NCBI GenBank assembly: GCA_031460175.1
Contig: JAVKGW010000003.1
Span: forward strand, 273,590-337,589
Source: Armatimonadota bacterium
GTDB lineage: Bacteria; Sysuimicrobiota; Sysuimicrobiia; Sysuimicrobiales; Sysuimicrobiaceae
Reading direction: 5' to 3'
Length of the DNA: 64,000 bases
Each line of letters opens with the position of its first letter. Positions within the stretch are counted from its first letter, which is position 1. A model generated the notes under the pieces. It saw nothing but the letters and a program-made list of their open reading frames with translations, searched no databases and was not told the DNA's origin. A program made the translations under genes and the position numbers. This document shows positions 46,222 to 55,479 of the stretch, piece by piece.

Positions 46222-47846
46222 GCCCGCCTCCGCGTGCGCTCTTCCCACACCGCCCGCAGCACGATCCCGAAGAAGGCGAAGTCGTCCACCAGGTACCGGC
46301 GCCACAGCCTCCGCGGCTCGTGCACAAGCCTCCACAGCCACTCAAGCCCCACCCGCCGCATCCACCGGGGGGCCCGGGGTTTCCTGCCCGCCGCGTAGTC
46401 CAACGCGGCCCCGCAGCAAACCGCCACCTTGACCCACAGCCGGGTCCAGTTCCGGTAGACCCACAGCTCCTGGGCCGGAGAGCCCAAGCCCACGAAGAGA
46501 ATGTCGGGAGTCGCCCGGTTCACGGCCTCCACCGCGGCCTCCTGGTCCTGAGGGTCCTGCGCGAACCCCTCCACCGGGGTGTAGGTACCAGCAACTTTCA
46601 GGCCACCGAACTGGTTTTTCAGCTTTTCCGCGGCCCGCCGGGCCACCCCCTCCCGGCCCCCCAGGAGGAACACCGAGTACCCCCGCTCCGCCGCGAGCCG
46701 GCACAGCTCCGGGAGGAGGTCGCTTCCGGCCACCCGCTCGGGAAGGGGCCGGCCCAGGAGGCGGCTCGCCCACACCACGGGCATCCCGTCCGCCAACCGG
46801 AGCCATGCCCCGTCCACAGCCCCGCGGAACTCCGGGTCCCGGTGGTAGCGCACCACGTGGTCCACGTTGGGGGTGACGATGTAGCCGCGCTTAGGAGAAG
46901 AGAGGATCTGAGCGACGAGCTCTAGCACCTCCGCCATCCGGTAGGGGGCCAACTTCTCTCTCAAGAGATCCACTCCTACCCCTCCCGCCCGGCCCTCCGC
47001 TTCTCCCAGAGGTCCCGGTCGGAGCCAGCCCCAAAGCCTCCCCGCAGCCCCGGCTACGTAGGAAAGGGCCGCTCCCGGGCGCAACAGGACGATGGAACCC
47101 ACCGCGCCCCCGAGGGGCCGGGCTAGCATGTACAGCGAGAAGAGAATCGGGCAGCGGTGCTTCCGCAGGACCCGGCCGATTCCCTTCCCGTACCGGTACA
47201 GCCGCCCGGCAAGAGCCAAGCTCGGCTCCCGCCTCGGGTGGATCACGTAGAGACTGGGTTCGTACCAGATCCGCGCCCCCAGCTGCAGTGCCCGAAGCAC
47301 GTAGTCGAGTTCTTCCCCAGATCCCCAGGCAGAGCCAACTCCCAGATGCTCGTCAAACAGGCCCACCTTCTCGACCACCCGCTTCCGGACAAACAGCCCA
47401 TACGCCACGCAGCGAAACCACACATTCCGGTGTCCGATCCATCCCGCCGTCCTGTGCCACCGCCCTCCCGACGCTCTTCCTTTCGCATCCACGGAACGCA
47501 CGCTGAGCCCATCCCAGTCCGGGTGCTCCCGCAGGAACCCCGCCACCCGTCTCAAAAGCCAGGGCGGATACCGGCAGTCATCGTCCGGAAAAGCCACGAC
47601 CTCCCCTCGTGCCACCTCGAGTCCGGCGTTCCGCGCCCGGGCAAGCCCCCTCTCGTTCCTCTTTCGGATGTACCTGATCTTCACAGTTCCAGCGTAGGTT
47701 TCCAGCCGTCCCTCCAATCCGTCCTCTGCGCCCTGATCCACCACGATGACTTCCACATCCGCCCATCGGTTGGCTTTTACGGATTCCAGAAACTGCTCCA
47801 CCTCGTGCTGTCGGTCTCGGGTGGCCAGAATCAGGGAGAACATCAT
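46218..47846 (-). CDS. fusion of GT2 glycosyltransferase and WecG/TagA/CpsF (GT26) glycosyltransferase
   Basis: About 542 residues. N-terminal ~290 residues form a GT2 domain: MFSLILATRDRQHEVEQFL, VDQGAEDG, RGLARARNAGLEVARGEVVAFPDDDCRYPPWLL. The C-terminal ~240 residues are a GT26 domain: TPNVDHVVRYHRDPEFRGAV, LADGMPVVWASRLLG, VFLLGGREGVA, LFVGLGSPAQELWV and the RAPRWMRRVGLEWLWRL tail. GT26 enzymes add the second sugar to lipid-linked intermediates, matching the initiating transferase next door. Confidence 0.88.
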   Translation of the reverse strand: MMFSLILATRDRQHEVEQFLESVKANRWADVEVIVVDQGAEDGLEGRLETYAGTVKIRYIRKRNERGLARARNAGLEVARGEVVAFPDDDCRYPPWLLRRVAGFLREHPDWDGLSVRSVDAKGRASGGRWHRTAGWIGHRNVWFRCVAYGLFVRKRVVEKVGLFDEHLGVGSAWGSGEELDYVLRALQLGARIWYEPSLYVIHPRREPSLALAGRLYRYGKGIGRVLRKHRCPILFSLYMLARPLGGAVGSIVLLRPGAALSYVAGAAGRLWGWLRPGPLGEAEGRAGGVGVDLLREKLAPYRMAEVLELVAQILSSPKRGYIVTPNVDHVVRYHRDPEFRGAVDGAWLRLADGMPVVWASRLLGRPLPERVAGSDLLPELCRLAAERGYSVFLLGGREGVARRAAEKLKNQFGGLKVAGTYTPVEGFAQDPQDQEAAVEAVNRATPDILFVGLGSPAQELWVYRNWTRLWVKVAVCCGAALDYAAGRKPRAPRWMRRVGLEWLWRLVHEPRRLWRRYLVDDFAFFGIVLRAVWEERTRRRA

Positions 47847-47863
47847 CGGCCGATCTGCTCGTC

Positions 47864-47999
47864 CTAGCGGGTCTTCTTCAGGACGCCCTCGTAGACGGCC
47901 AAAAGCCTTCGAGCCACTTCCTTCCAGGAAAGTCGTCAGGGAGGACCTGTATATCGGATGTCCCCGGGCGATCGCCAATTCCGCAGGAGGTTGCCTGGC
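47864..47999 (-). pseudogene. C-terminal remnant of a GT4-type glycosyltransferase
   Basis: On the minus strand one frame reads SWKEVARRLLAVYEGVL then KKTR and stops at 47864-47866; this is the typical end of GT4 glycosyltransferases. The piece before it, LAIARGHPIYRSSLT, is in a neighbouring frame, so a frameshift separates them. Nothing upstream encodes the rest of the enzyme because the FkbM gene abuts. I infer a deletion or recombination junction at about 48000. Confidence 0.55.
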
Positions 48000-49031
48000 T
48001 CAGGAACAGCATGTGCGTCGTACAAGGTCGCTTGAATTCCCGAATTTCGCTGTGTTCACCGTATGATCTTTTGATCGCGCCACAATGATGGTTATCCCGC
48101 TTTCTTTGGTTATCCAGTCCTCCGGGCTTAGGACCACATCGAGATCCAAAGAGCTCGACACGGATCTCGGCAAATACCACCGGCTTACCCATCGTGGCCA
48201 TAGGATCTCTTCTCGCCACCTTTCCCAAGCATAGAACACGCTGTATCCAAATTGGCTCAACAAGCGACTCAGTTGTTTACACCCCACGGGCCCGATGAAA
48301 GCAGGGTGGACTTCCATGGCGATGACGGGGCCGAAGGTATCTAGGATTTTTCTTCCTCCTTCGAGGACCTCAAGCTCCGCACCTTCCACATCCATGCGGA
48401 TCATATCCACCCGGGGCTCATTCGCCAAAATCTGATCTAAAGGACGAACCTCTACATTCACCCACCCCAGAGGTTCTCCTGTATGAGTGAATAGGCCATT
48501 CCAGTTCGCTTGACGGTAAAAATAAAGTTTTGCCGTGCCCGGTTGTGCCCCGGCAGCCAGCGGGAGAGGGAACACGTTCCGTTGGTTGTTTGTTTTGATA
48601 TTCTTTTGGAGTAATCGATAACTTTCAGGAAACGGCTCCAAAGCGATGACTCTCCCGGTTGGCCCGACCGCCCGCGCGGCAATCAGGGTGAAGTAACCCA
48701 GGTTGGCTCCGACGTCCACCACTGTCATGCCGGGCCTTAGGAAGTCCTCAAGAAAGGCGGTCAGGAGGGGCTCGTGGACCCGCTCCATCGCGAGCTCGGC
48801 AGACAGCCCCGCATCTTGGGGATTCAGATATAACTGGAGCCCACGAACGTCAAAACACAGTCTATCCGGAGGGTGCCGGCGGGCCATGCGCTTCCACATC
48901 GCGACCCTGTACAAATGCCTTAAATTCCGCAACCGCCAGAAGGCCATCTCCACGGCAAAGTAGCCGAACCCCTGCCAGCGGTATTCCTGAACGTACCATC
49001 TTAGTTTGCGGACTGGGCGCGTCCAGCGCAT
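48000..49031 (-). CDS. FkbM family SAM-dependent methyltransferase
   Basis: 343 residues. SAM motif I TVVDVGANLGYFTLIAARAV, then VIALEPFPESYRLLQKNI, and DMIRMDVEGAELEVLEG are FkbM hallmarks. It probably O-methylates a sugar of the surface polysaccharide. The DNA is visibly richer in A and T than its neighbours and the codon choice differs, suggesting recent acquisition. Its last ~20 residues (after IIVARSKD) look irregular and border a gene remnant, so the native C-terminus may be altered. Confidence 0.82.
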   Translation of the reverse strand: MRWTRPVRKLRWYVQEYRWQGFGYFAVEMAFWRLRNLRHLYRVAMWKRMARRHPPDRLCFDVRGLQLYLNPQDAGLSAELAMERVHEPLLTAFLEDFLRPGMTVVDVGANLGYFTLIAARAVGPTGRVIALEPFPESYRLLQKNIKTNNQRNVFPLPLAAGAQPGTAKLYFYRQANWNGLFTHTGEPLGWVNVEVRPLDQILANEPRVDMIRMDVEGAELEVLEGGRKILDTFGPVIAMEVHPAFIGPVGCKQLSRLLSQFGYSVFYAWERWREEILWPRWVSRWYLPRSVSSSLDLDVVLSPEDWITKESGITIIVARSKDHTVNTAKFGNSSDLVRRTCCS

Positions 49032-49044
49032 GTGTCTCTATCTC

Positions 49045-50379
49045 CTATCCTCCCACCGCGTCAGACGGGCTCCCGTCCGCCGGGAGAGGAACCCCGGCCG
49101 GCCGGGGCCTTCCCGCCGAACCGGACCCGAGCAGCGGCCGAAGCAGGACCACGTAGGCCCCGAACTGCACGGCGGCCCGCAAGGACCAAGCGAGCGCGGC
49201 GCCTGTGGCTCCATAGGTGTACACCAGGAAGGCCGCGCCGACCGCAAACGGAGGTGCGAGTGCCAGGGTGACCCGCGCGGGGATATCGGGACGCCCCAGG
49301 GCCGCGAAGGCCACGGAAGGCACGTGAGCGCACCCGAACAAAAGCCCTCCCAGGGCCAGGAGGCGGAGGGGATCTGAAGCCGCCTGGGCCTGCGGACCGA
49401 TCCACCACCGCAGGACCTCCCCCGGGATAAGGGCCAGGAGCACTGTGCATGGACCCAGTACCATCCCCACGAGGCGAATCCCTTCCGTATAGGTTCTCCG
49501 CATGACTTCCGTATTCCCTACTGCCTGGCTTCCGCTCAGGGCTGGGTAGGCCGCGGTGGCCACCGCCACGGGGACCATCATGAGCCTCAAGACCGTCTCC
49601 TGAGGCACCGCGTAGAGGGCGACGTCCGCTGCTCCTCGCAAGATGGCCACCAGGAACCGGTCTCCATAGGTGAGGACAGGAGCCATCCAGGCGTGCACCA
49701 TAACCCATCGGCCGAACTCAAGAAGCTCTCGCGCCACCTGACGGTCGAACCGGAGGTTTTTCCACAGCCCGTTAATCGCCCTTCCTAAAAACAAACCGAG
49801 TGCCAGGAGGTAGAGAGCCCGGACGCCCGCCATGGCCGCCACCATAGCAGGCAGACCAAAATGCACCGCACCGGCTAAGGCCAGAGCCGTTACAACGCCC
49901 GACACTCCTCTCGCCGCCGCGATGGGCCTGAACCAACAAAGGCCTTCCAGCACTGCCTGAAACGCCCAAGCGGCCAGAAACACAGGGAGCACCACTCCGG
50001 CAATCCGAAAGACTTCCACGGCCTCCTGCCGGAGATCATGCGGGAGCCGGAGCCACCCTCCCCCTACCGGAGCCACCGCCCAGAGCAATCCTCCTGCCAC
50101 TACTCCAACACCAGTCAACACCAGCCACGAGGTCCAAGCGATCCCGGGAAGGAGGTGGTCGTCCCCGAGCTCCCGGGCCCGGGCCACAGCCCTTACGGTT
50201 CCCCGGCCCAGTCCCAGATCGAAGAGGGTGAGGTAGGAGAAGAGGGTCCAGACGAGGGCGAACACCCCGAACCGGTGCATGCCGAGCCGGTGGACGAGTG
50301 AGGGCAGCACGAGGGCGTAGGCCACAGCAGGCAGGGCCTGCCCGGCCACGTTCACCGCGGAGTTCCGCCAGAGCGGCAT
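49045..50379 (-). CDS. Wzx-like polysaccharide flippase (MOP/MATE superfamily)
   Basis: About 444 residues with roughly 12-14 hydrophobic segments. N-terminal NSAVNVAGQALPAVAYALVLPSLVHRLGMHRFGVFAL and LTLFDLGLGRGTVRAVA fit the polysaccharide_synt family that flips lipid-linked repeat units. The C-terminal tail is Pro/Gly/Ser-rich. The start is uncertain: ATG at 50379 has no clean ribosome binding site, and in-frame GTGs lie further upstream. Confidence 0.8.
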   Translation of the reverse strand: MPLWRNSAVNVAGQALPAVAYALVLPSLVHRLGMHRFGVFALVWTLFSYLTLFDLGLGRGTVRAVARARELGDDHLLPGIAWTSWLVLTGVGVVAGGLLWAVAPVGGGWLRLPHDLRQEAVEVFRIAGVVLPVFLAAWAFQAVLEGLCWFRPIAAARGVSGVVTALALAGAVHFGLPAMVAAMAGVRALYLLALGLFLGRAINGLWKNLRFDRQVARELLEFGRWVMVHAWMAPVLTYGDRFLVAILRGAADVALYAVPQETVLRLMMVPVAVATAAYPALSGSQAVGNTEVMRRTYTEGIRLVGMVLGPCTVLLALIPGEVLRWWIGPQAQAASDPLRLLALGGLLFGCAHVPSVAFAALGRPDIPARVTLALAPPFAVGAAFLVYTYGATGAALAWSLRAAVQFGAYVVLLRPLLGSGSAGRPRPAGVPLPADGSPSDAVGG

Positions 50380-50486
50380 CCCTAGGCCATGGCTTCCCAC
50401 CGGGCGGCCCGACCTCACCCTCTCTTTACCCCTCGGCCTCCACCTCTCCCGCTCCGACCGGAGCAACCTCTGTGCCGTACGGTACC

Positions 50487-50630
50487 TCACTTCACGGCCC
50501 CTCCAAAAGGTCCACCCCGGATCATCTGCTCCAGGGTTGGCCAGAGGGCCTCTGCCTCCCCGCTCAGTCCGTGCGGCGCAAGGCCCCGGACACGGGAACG
50601 TGCCTGATCCTCCCGCGTCAGGGCTCCCAC
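50487..50630 (-). CDS. possible 47-codon small ORF
   Basis: The 238-nt spacer 50380-50617 between the GT-C-like gene and the flippase holds only this candidate. A GTG start gives VGALTREDQARSRVRGLAPH and ends EQMIRGGPFGGAVK. It overlaps the preceding stop by 13 nt. There is no clear ribosome binding site and no family I recognise; it may be chance. Confidence 0.2.
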   Translation of the reverse strand: MGALTREDQARSRVRGLAPHGLSGEAEALWPTLEQMIRGGPFGGAVK

Positions 50631-52348
50631 CCTCGGTAAGTGATGAGGCGCACCGCGGTGAGGGCCCGGTACTCCCGGGCCTCCGCCACGAACACCATGG
50701 GCAGGACCTCGTCCCGCACCACCTGGAAACGCCACCTCTCCGCCTCCGACCACCGCTCGATCTGTTCCCGGTCAAACCGCGGGCCGGTGAACGGGATGTA
50801 GGTCCATTCCCGCACCCGGTGGCGGCTCAGGGCCCGTACGAGGTCCCGGAGGGCTTCGCGACCGTCCACCCGCAGCAGGACCCGCCGGAAGTACAAGGGC
50901 GCAAGCGTCCGGAGTACCGGCTCCGCTCCGCTCACCAAGATCGGAGCGGAGCGCCGTTCGACCTCCCCGGAGAGGGTGGCCAGGGATCGGACGCTGGCGT
51001 GGATCCCCGCCATCCCCGCGGATTGCACCACGAGCCCCCCGATGATCAGGATCCCGAGGGCCGCATGCACGGCCCGCTCTCCGCGGGGCCAAGAGGGGCT
51101 CTGGTGGACGAGGGCAGCCAGTCCGGCCCAGGCGAAGAGGGGGACCGCGGGCAGGAGGTATCGGGGACCCCACTGGAGACCGCCCACGCTGGCCGAGACG
51201 AGCACGGCCGCGGTGTAGAGGGCCCCGGTGAGCAGGGGGAACCGGACCTCGGGGAGGGGGCTCCGCGCGGCGAGCGACAGGATGGCCACAAGCGGCGTGG
51301 TGGGCAGGAGCCCCATGAGGTGCTGGCCGGTGACCGCAGCGGAGAGGGGGCCTAAGATCGCCACCACGGCACCCGCCAGAACCCAGATCGGATCCCGGCT
51401 CCGCACGCCCCAGAAGAGCAGGACACTCCCCGCCACCACCGTGCTTGAGACGGCGAGGGAGAGCGGGATCCGCTCGGGGTGCTCCCCGTTGTGCGGCTGC
51501 TCCGTGCTGACGAGGAGGTCGTAGGCCACCAGGAGGCGGCGCTTTGTCCATTCCTCCACCGCTCCGACGGCAGATCGGACCTCCGCCACCCGGGCGCCCA
51601 CGGCGGCCTCTCCCTTGAGGCCAAGGGGGTGTCCAAAGAGGTAGAGGTTGAGGGCCCACACGGCTAGGGCCGGGACCAGTATGCCGACCACGATCCGGGC
51701 CGCCACGCGTCTTGCGAACACCTGCCAGGCGGCCAGGACCAACGCGAGGGCAAAGAGGTACATCTCGGTGCGCAGCCACAGCCCAAGCCCCGCCAGCACT
51801 CCCGCGAGGAACGCAGGGACGGAACGCTTCTCCAGGCCCGCGGCCGGGACGAGCGCCGTCGCACCTGCACAGAGCCCCACGGCGGGAGCGTGATCCCAGA
51901 ACAGGAGACCGTAGATCGAGAGGGGAGTGCTCAGGATCGCGGGCACGGCCAGGGGTGTCCACGTTTTCAGGAGAGATGCGGTCGTCCCGAGCACCGCCAC
52001 CACGCCGGCTAGGGGCAGGAGGAGGAGGCCGGGGAAGCCCACCACTTGATACGGGAGGGAGGCCAGGGCCGGGAAGTACGGCGGATAGAGGATGTGGAGC
52101 TCTCCTTCCCGCCTGACCAGGAACCAGCCGCTGAAGGGGAGGTAGCGGGCCCCCGGGTCGAACGGGGCCCCCGGGTACGGGATGGAGACGCGGCGGTACC
52201 CCTGGCGCACGAGGGCCTCCACCTGCACGAAGCGCAGACCTGAATCCGGGGACCAGAAGGCTCGGTGCCGTGACACCGATAGGCCTGCCAGGACCAGCAC
52301 CCCGGCCCCCGCGGCCACCGCTCCAAGGGCTTCCAGACGCCTCCTCAC
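50618..52348 (-). CDS. multi-spanning membrane protein, GT-C glycosyltransferase-like (paralogue A)
   Basis: About 576 residues, ten or more membrane segments. The extracytoplasmic loop after the first segment begins RHRAFWSPDSGLRFVQVEAL and the mid-region has FWDHAPAVGLCAGATALV and LRTEMYLFALALVLAAW; late blocks LQWGPRYLLPAVPLFAW and EWTYIPFTGPRF. All these match the next gene upstream, so the two are tandem duplicates. The Asp/His-rich first loop and topology fit polyprenyl-linked sugar transferases, but no family is certain. GTG start coupled by GTGA. Confidence 0.65.
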   Translation of the reverse strand: MRRRLEALGAVAAGAGVLVLAGLSVSRHRAFWSPDSGLRFVQVEALVRQGYRRVSIPYPGAPFDPGARYLPFSGWFLVRREGELHILYPPYFPALASLPYQVVGFPGLLLLPLAGVVAVLGTTASLLKTWTPLAVPAILSTPLSIYGLLFWDHAPAVGLCAGATALVPAAGLEKRSVPAFLAGVLAGLGLWLRTEMYLFALALVLAAWQVFARRVAARIVVGILVPALAVWALNLYLFGHPLGLKGEAAVGARVAEVRSAVGAVEEWTKRRLLVAYDLLVSTEQPHNGEHPERIPLSLAVSSTVVAGSVLLFWGVRSRDPIWVLAGAVVAILGPLSAAVTGQHLMGLLPTTPLVAILSLAARSPLPEVRFPLLTGALYTAAVLVSASVGGLQWGPRYLLPAVPLFAWAGLAALVHQSPSWPRGERAVHAALGILIIGGLVVQSAGMAGIHASVRSLATLSGEVERRSAPILVSGAEPVLRTLAPLYFRRVLLRVDGREALRDLVRALSRHRVREWTYIPFTGPRFDREQIERWSEAERWRFQVVRDEVLPMVFVAEAREYRALTAVRLITYRGWEP

Positions 52349-54060
52349 CGACCCCCCTCGAAGGTCACGAGCCGCAGGCCGCTCTCCGGATCCACACGGT
52401 CCTCTGCCACCCTGTAGGGCCAGCTCGCCTCCCGGGACCACCGGAGCACGAAGGCGGGCACGAACCGTACTCCGGAGGCCGGGATGTACGTCCAGCGGGG
52501 GACTCGAAGCATAGCAAATCGGCGCACGAGGGCCCGCAGGTCCTCCGGGCTCTGCACCAACAGGAGCTTCTTCTCGAAGTACACGGGGCCCGCGAGGAGT
52601 GCGATCCACTCGAAGGAGGTCACCACCACCTCCGCGGGCGCCCGCCGCAACCCTTCCATCCCTGCCCGGTTGCGGACGGTCCACTGCTCCAGCTGGTCCA
52701 CCCCTGAGGCCTGGATCAGAATCCCTGCCCCCACGAGCGCGGCCGCAACCCCACGCAGGGCGGGCCAGGTCTCCGGGAAGCGTAGGCGGCAGCGGTCCAG
52801 GGAGGCGAAGGCAAGCCATGTCAGGGCCGGCAAGATGGGAAGGAGGTAGCGGGGTCCCCACTGGACCCCACCCCGGGTCCCCGTGGCCACGACCCCGACC
52901 CCGAAGACCAGGCACACCGCCCACAGGAACTTCTCCCACCGTTGCCGCCGGTCCGGGAGAAAGGCCAGCAAGAGCGGGGGAAAGACCGGGAGGAGGCCGC
53001 TCACCGCGGAACGCCCCGCGACCACGGAGAGGACCGATGCCACCGCAAGGATGCCTCCCAGGGCCACGAGCCGCTCCGACCGCTCCCGCAGGCCCAGAAG
53101 GATAAAAAGCACGGCCCCCGCAAGCGCCCCGGTGACCCCCAGGGAGATCCACAGGTGGCGCCAGGTGAGACCGTAGAAGTCGGTGTTCACGAGTTGGTAG
53201 TAGGCCACGAGGAGGCGCTGCCCCAACCACTCCCATCCCCCGTCCGCCGCGGTGGCAATGGCCTCGGCCCGGGAGGCCGCGAGACTAGAGCCCTTGTAGC
53301 CGAGGGGGTGGCCGAAAAGACCGGCGTTTATGACCCACAGGGGAAGGCCGGCGGCCACCACCCCGGATCCCAGGGCCACGGCCCCCCGGATCCGCGGAGT
53401 CCCCCACAAAAGCCAGCCCACCAGGGCCGCGGCCGCCAGCACGTACATCTCGTTGCGCAGCCACAACCCCAGACCCAACACGAAACCCGCGAGGCCGAGT
53501 GTCCGGAGCGAAGCCCCCTCCAGGGCCCGAACCGCGAGGGAACAACCCCCCGCCGCGAGGGCCACCGCGAGGGCGTGGTCCCAGAAGGAGGCGGCGTACA
53601 GGACGAGGGGTGAGCCGAGCCCGAGCCCCAAGCCGCCGAGGACCGCTCCTCCCGACGCCCGATCTCCCAAAAACCGAAGGGTGACCCCCACGGACGCAAG
53701 ACCGGCAACTCCTGGAAGGAAGAGAAGCCCCGGCCATCCGAACGTGGCGTACAGGGGTGCCGTGAGGGCGGAGAAGTATGGGAGGTAGCTGAGGTAGTGC
53801 TTTCCGGCCCGCGCGAAGTGAAACCAGCTCCCCGCGGGAAAGAAGCGGCCTTCCGGATCGAGCTCCCCCGCCGGGTACGGCACGGGCACCTGTCCGGACC
53901 GCGCCAGGACCTCCACCTGGACGAACCGCAGCGCTTGGTCTGGGCTCCAGAAGGCCCGGTGCCGGAGGAGCACATGGCCCGCCACCGCGTAGGAGAGAGC
54001 GCAGACCGCCAGGACCGCGTAGCCGGCTCGCATCCGGGCAGGTTCGGGAGCATCTCCCAT
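52345..54060 (-). CDS. multi-spanning membrane protein, GT-C glycosyltransferase-like (paralogue B)
   Basis: 571 residues. Same architecture as the downstream neighbour: RHRAFWSPDQALRFVQVEVL in the first loop, FWDHALAVALAAGGCSLAV, LRNEMYVLAAAALVGWLL, VQWGPRYLLPILPALTW and RWTYIPASGVRF. It is likely to work in the same polysaccharide pathway. It starts 12 nt after lysA, and may be co-transcribed with it. Confidence 0.65.
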   Translation of the reverse strand: MGDAPEPARMRAGYAVLAVCALSYAVAGHVLLRHRAFWSPDQALRFVQVEVLARSGQVPVPYPAGELDPEGRFFPAGSWFHFARAGKHYLSYLPYFSALTAPLYATFGWPGLLFLPGVAGLASVGVTLRFLGDRASGGAVLGGLGLGLGSPLVLYAASFWDHALAVALAAGGCSLAVRALEGASLRTLGLAGFVLGLGLWLRNEMYVLAAAALVGWLLWGTPRIRGAVALGSGVVAAGLPLWVINAGLFGHPLGYKGSSLAASRAEAIATAADGGWEWLGQRLLVAYYQLVNTDFYGLTWRHLWISLGVTGALAGAVLFILLGLRERSERLVALGGILAVASVLSVVAGRSAVSGLLPVFPPLLLAFLPDRRQRWEKFLWAVCLVFGVGVVATGTRGGVQWGPRYLLPILPALTWLAFASLDRCRLRFPETWPALRGVAAALVGAGILIQASGVDQLEQWTVRNRAGMEGLRRAPAEVVVTSFEWIALLAGPVYFEKKLLLVQSPEDLRALVRRFAMLRVPRWTYIPASGVRFVPAFVLRWSREASWPYRVAEDRVDPESGLRLVTFEGGR

Positions 54061-54072
54061 GCCAGGGCGGAG

Positions 54073-55380
54073 CTATCCCTCCGGCGGGAGCGGGAGATCG
54101 CAGCGCACCAGGTCCTCGTAGGTCTCCCGCCGCACCACGACCTGCACCCTCCCCTCCTCCACCAGCACCAGGGCGGGCCGCGGGAATCGGTTGTAGTTGC
54201 TGGCCATGGAGTAGGTGTAGGCCCCCGTGGCGAACACCGCCACGACGTCCCCGGGTCCTACCTCCGGGAGACGGGCCTCCCAGATGAGCACGTCCCCGGA
54301 CTCGCAGCACCGGCCTGCCAGGGCCACGGTCCGGGTGGGCGGCGCATCCGGCCGGTCCGCCACCACGGCCTCGTACCGGGCTCCGTAGAGGGCGGGCCGG
54401 GGGTTCTCGTACATCCCACCGTCCACCGCCACATAGGTGCGCACGCCCGGGATCTCCTTGACGGCCCCCACGGTGTAGAGGGTCACCCCCGCAGGCCCCA
54501 CCACGGACCGTCCCGGTTCCAGGAACAGGGCCGGTAGCGGTAGGCCGTGCTCCGCGCAGGCAATCCGTACCGCCTCCGCCACCGCGCGCACGTAGTCCTC
54601 GATGGAAGGAGGCCGGTCAGCCGCGGTGTACCGGATTCCGAGTCCCCCGCCCAGGTTCAGCTCCTCAGGGGTGTACCCGAGCTCGGCCCGGATCCGGGCC
54701 GCAAACGCCACCAAGACCTGTGCGTTGAGCCGGAACGGTTCCAGGTCCAGGATCTGGCTCCCGATGTGGCTGTGAAAGCCCCGAAGCCGCACCCCCGGGA
54801 TCTCCAGGGCCCGACGCACCGCTCGCTCTGCGGCCCCTTCCAGGATCCCGAACCCGAACTTCGTGTCCACCCCACCCGTCTGGACGGCCCGGTGGGTATG
54901 GGGCTCGATGCCGGGTGTCACCCGCAGCCAGATCTCCGCGGGACGGGCTCGCTCGCGGGTCATCTCCTCCAGAAGCGCCAGCTCATAGAAGTTGTCCACC
55001 ACGATGCGGCCCACCCCCGCCCGGAGGGCCATCTGAAGTTCCTCCGGGGTCTTGTTGTTCCCGTGCAGGCACAGGTCCTGCGGCGGAACACCCGCCTGCA
55101 GGGCGGTGTAAAGCTCCCCGCCGCTTGTGACGTCGAGTCCGAACCCGTACCGGTGGACCAGCTGACAGACGCCTACGGTGCACAGGGCTTTCGAGGCGTA
55201 ATAGGGGCGGCCAGCGGGGACGAACTTCCGGAACGCTTCCCGATACGCCTCCAGGTTCGCCCGCAGCCGTTCCCCGTCGAGCACGTAAAGCGGGGTGCCG
55301 TAGGTCCGGGCGAGCTCCACCGCGCTGAGACCTCCAAGCCGCAGATGTCCCTCCTTCGTCCGACCGAACGCCTCCCGCAC
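54073..55380 (-). CDS. lysA: diaminopimelate decarboxylase
   Basis: About 435 residues. PLP-lysine in PYYASKAL (Lys64), GLDVTSGGELYTAL, HSHIGSQILDLEPF, LNLGGGLGIRYT, EPGRSVVGPAG and the second-subunit CCESGDVL cysteine are all in place. It converts meso-DAP to lysine. The frame has no ATG near the N-terminus; GTG at 55380 preceded by GGAGGG gives a family-like start. It leads the strand towards the membrane protein genes. Confidence 0.94.
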   Translation of the reverse strand: MREAFGRTKEGHLRLGGLSAVELARTYGTPLYVLDGERLRANLEAYREAFRKFVPAGRPYYASKALCTVGVCQLVHRYGFGLDVTSGGELYTALQAGVPPQDLCLHGNNKTPEELQMALRAGVGRIVVDNFYELALLEEMTRERARPAEIWLRVTPGIEPHTHRAVQTGGVDTKFGFGILEGAAERAVRRALEIPGVRLRGFHSHIGSQILDLEPFRLNAQVLVAFAARIRAELGYTPEELNLGGGLGIRYTAADRPPSIEDYVRAVAEAVRIACAEHGLPLPALFLEPGRSVVGPAGVTLYTVGAVKEIPGVRTYVAVDGGMYENPRPALYGARYEAVVADRPDAPPTRTVALAGRCCESGDVLIWEARLPEVGPGDVVAVFATGAYTYSMASNYNRFPRPALVLVEEGRVQVVVRRETYEDLVRCDLPLPPEG

Positions 55381-55410
55381 GCCTCCCTCCGCACGAGCTC
55401 TCTTCGCAAC

Positions 55411-55448
55411 ACTGTACCAGACGGCGGGACGGCCCGCTGCGATACAAT
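55411..55448. promoter_or_regulatory. divergent -10 elements for lysA and thiolase
   Basis: In the 99-bp spacer, the minus strand has TGGTACAGT (-10 at 55411-55416, TGn-extended) facing lysA and the plus strand has TACAAT (55443-55448) facing the thiolase. No good -35 hexamers are seen for either. Confidence 0.35.
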
Positions 55449-55479
55449 CGGGATAGCGGAACCTTCCGGAGGTACATCC

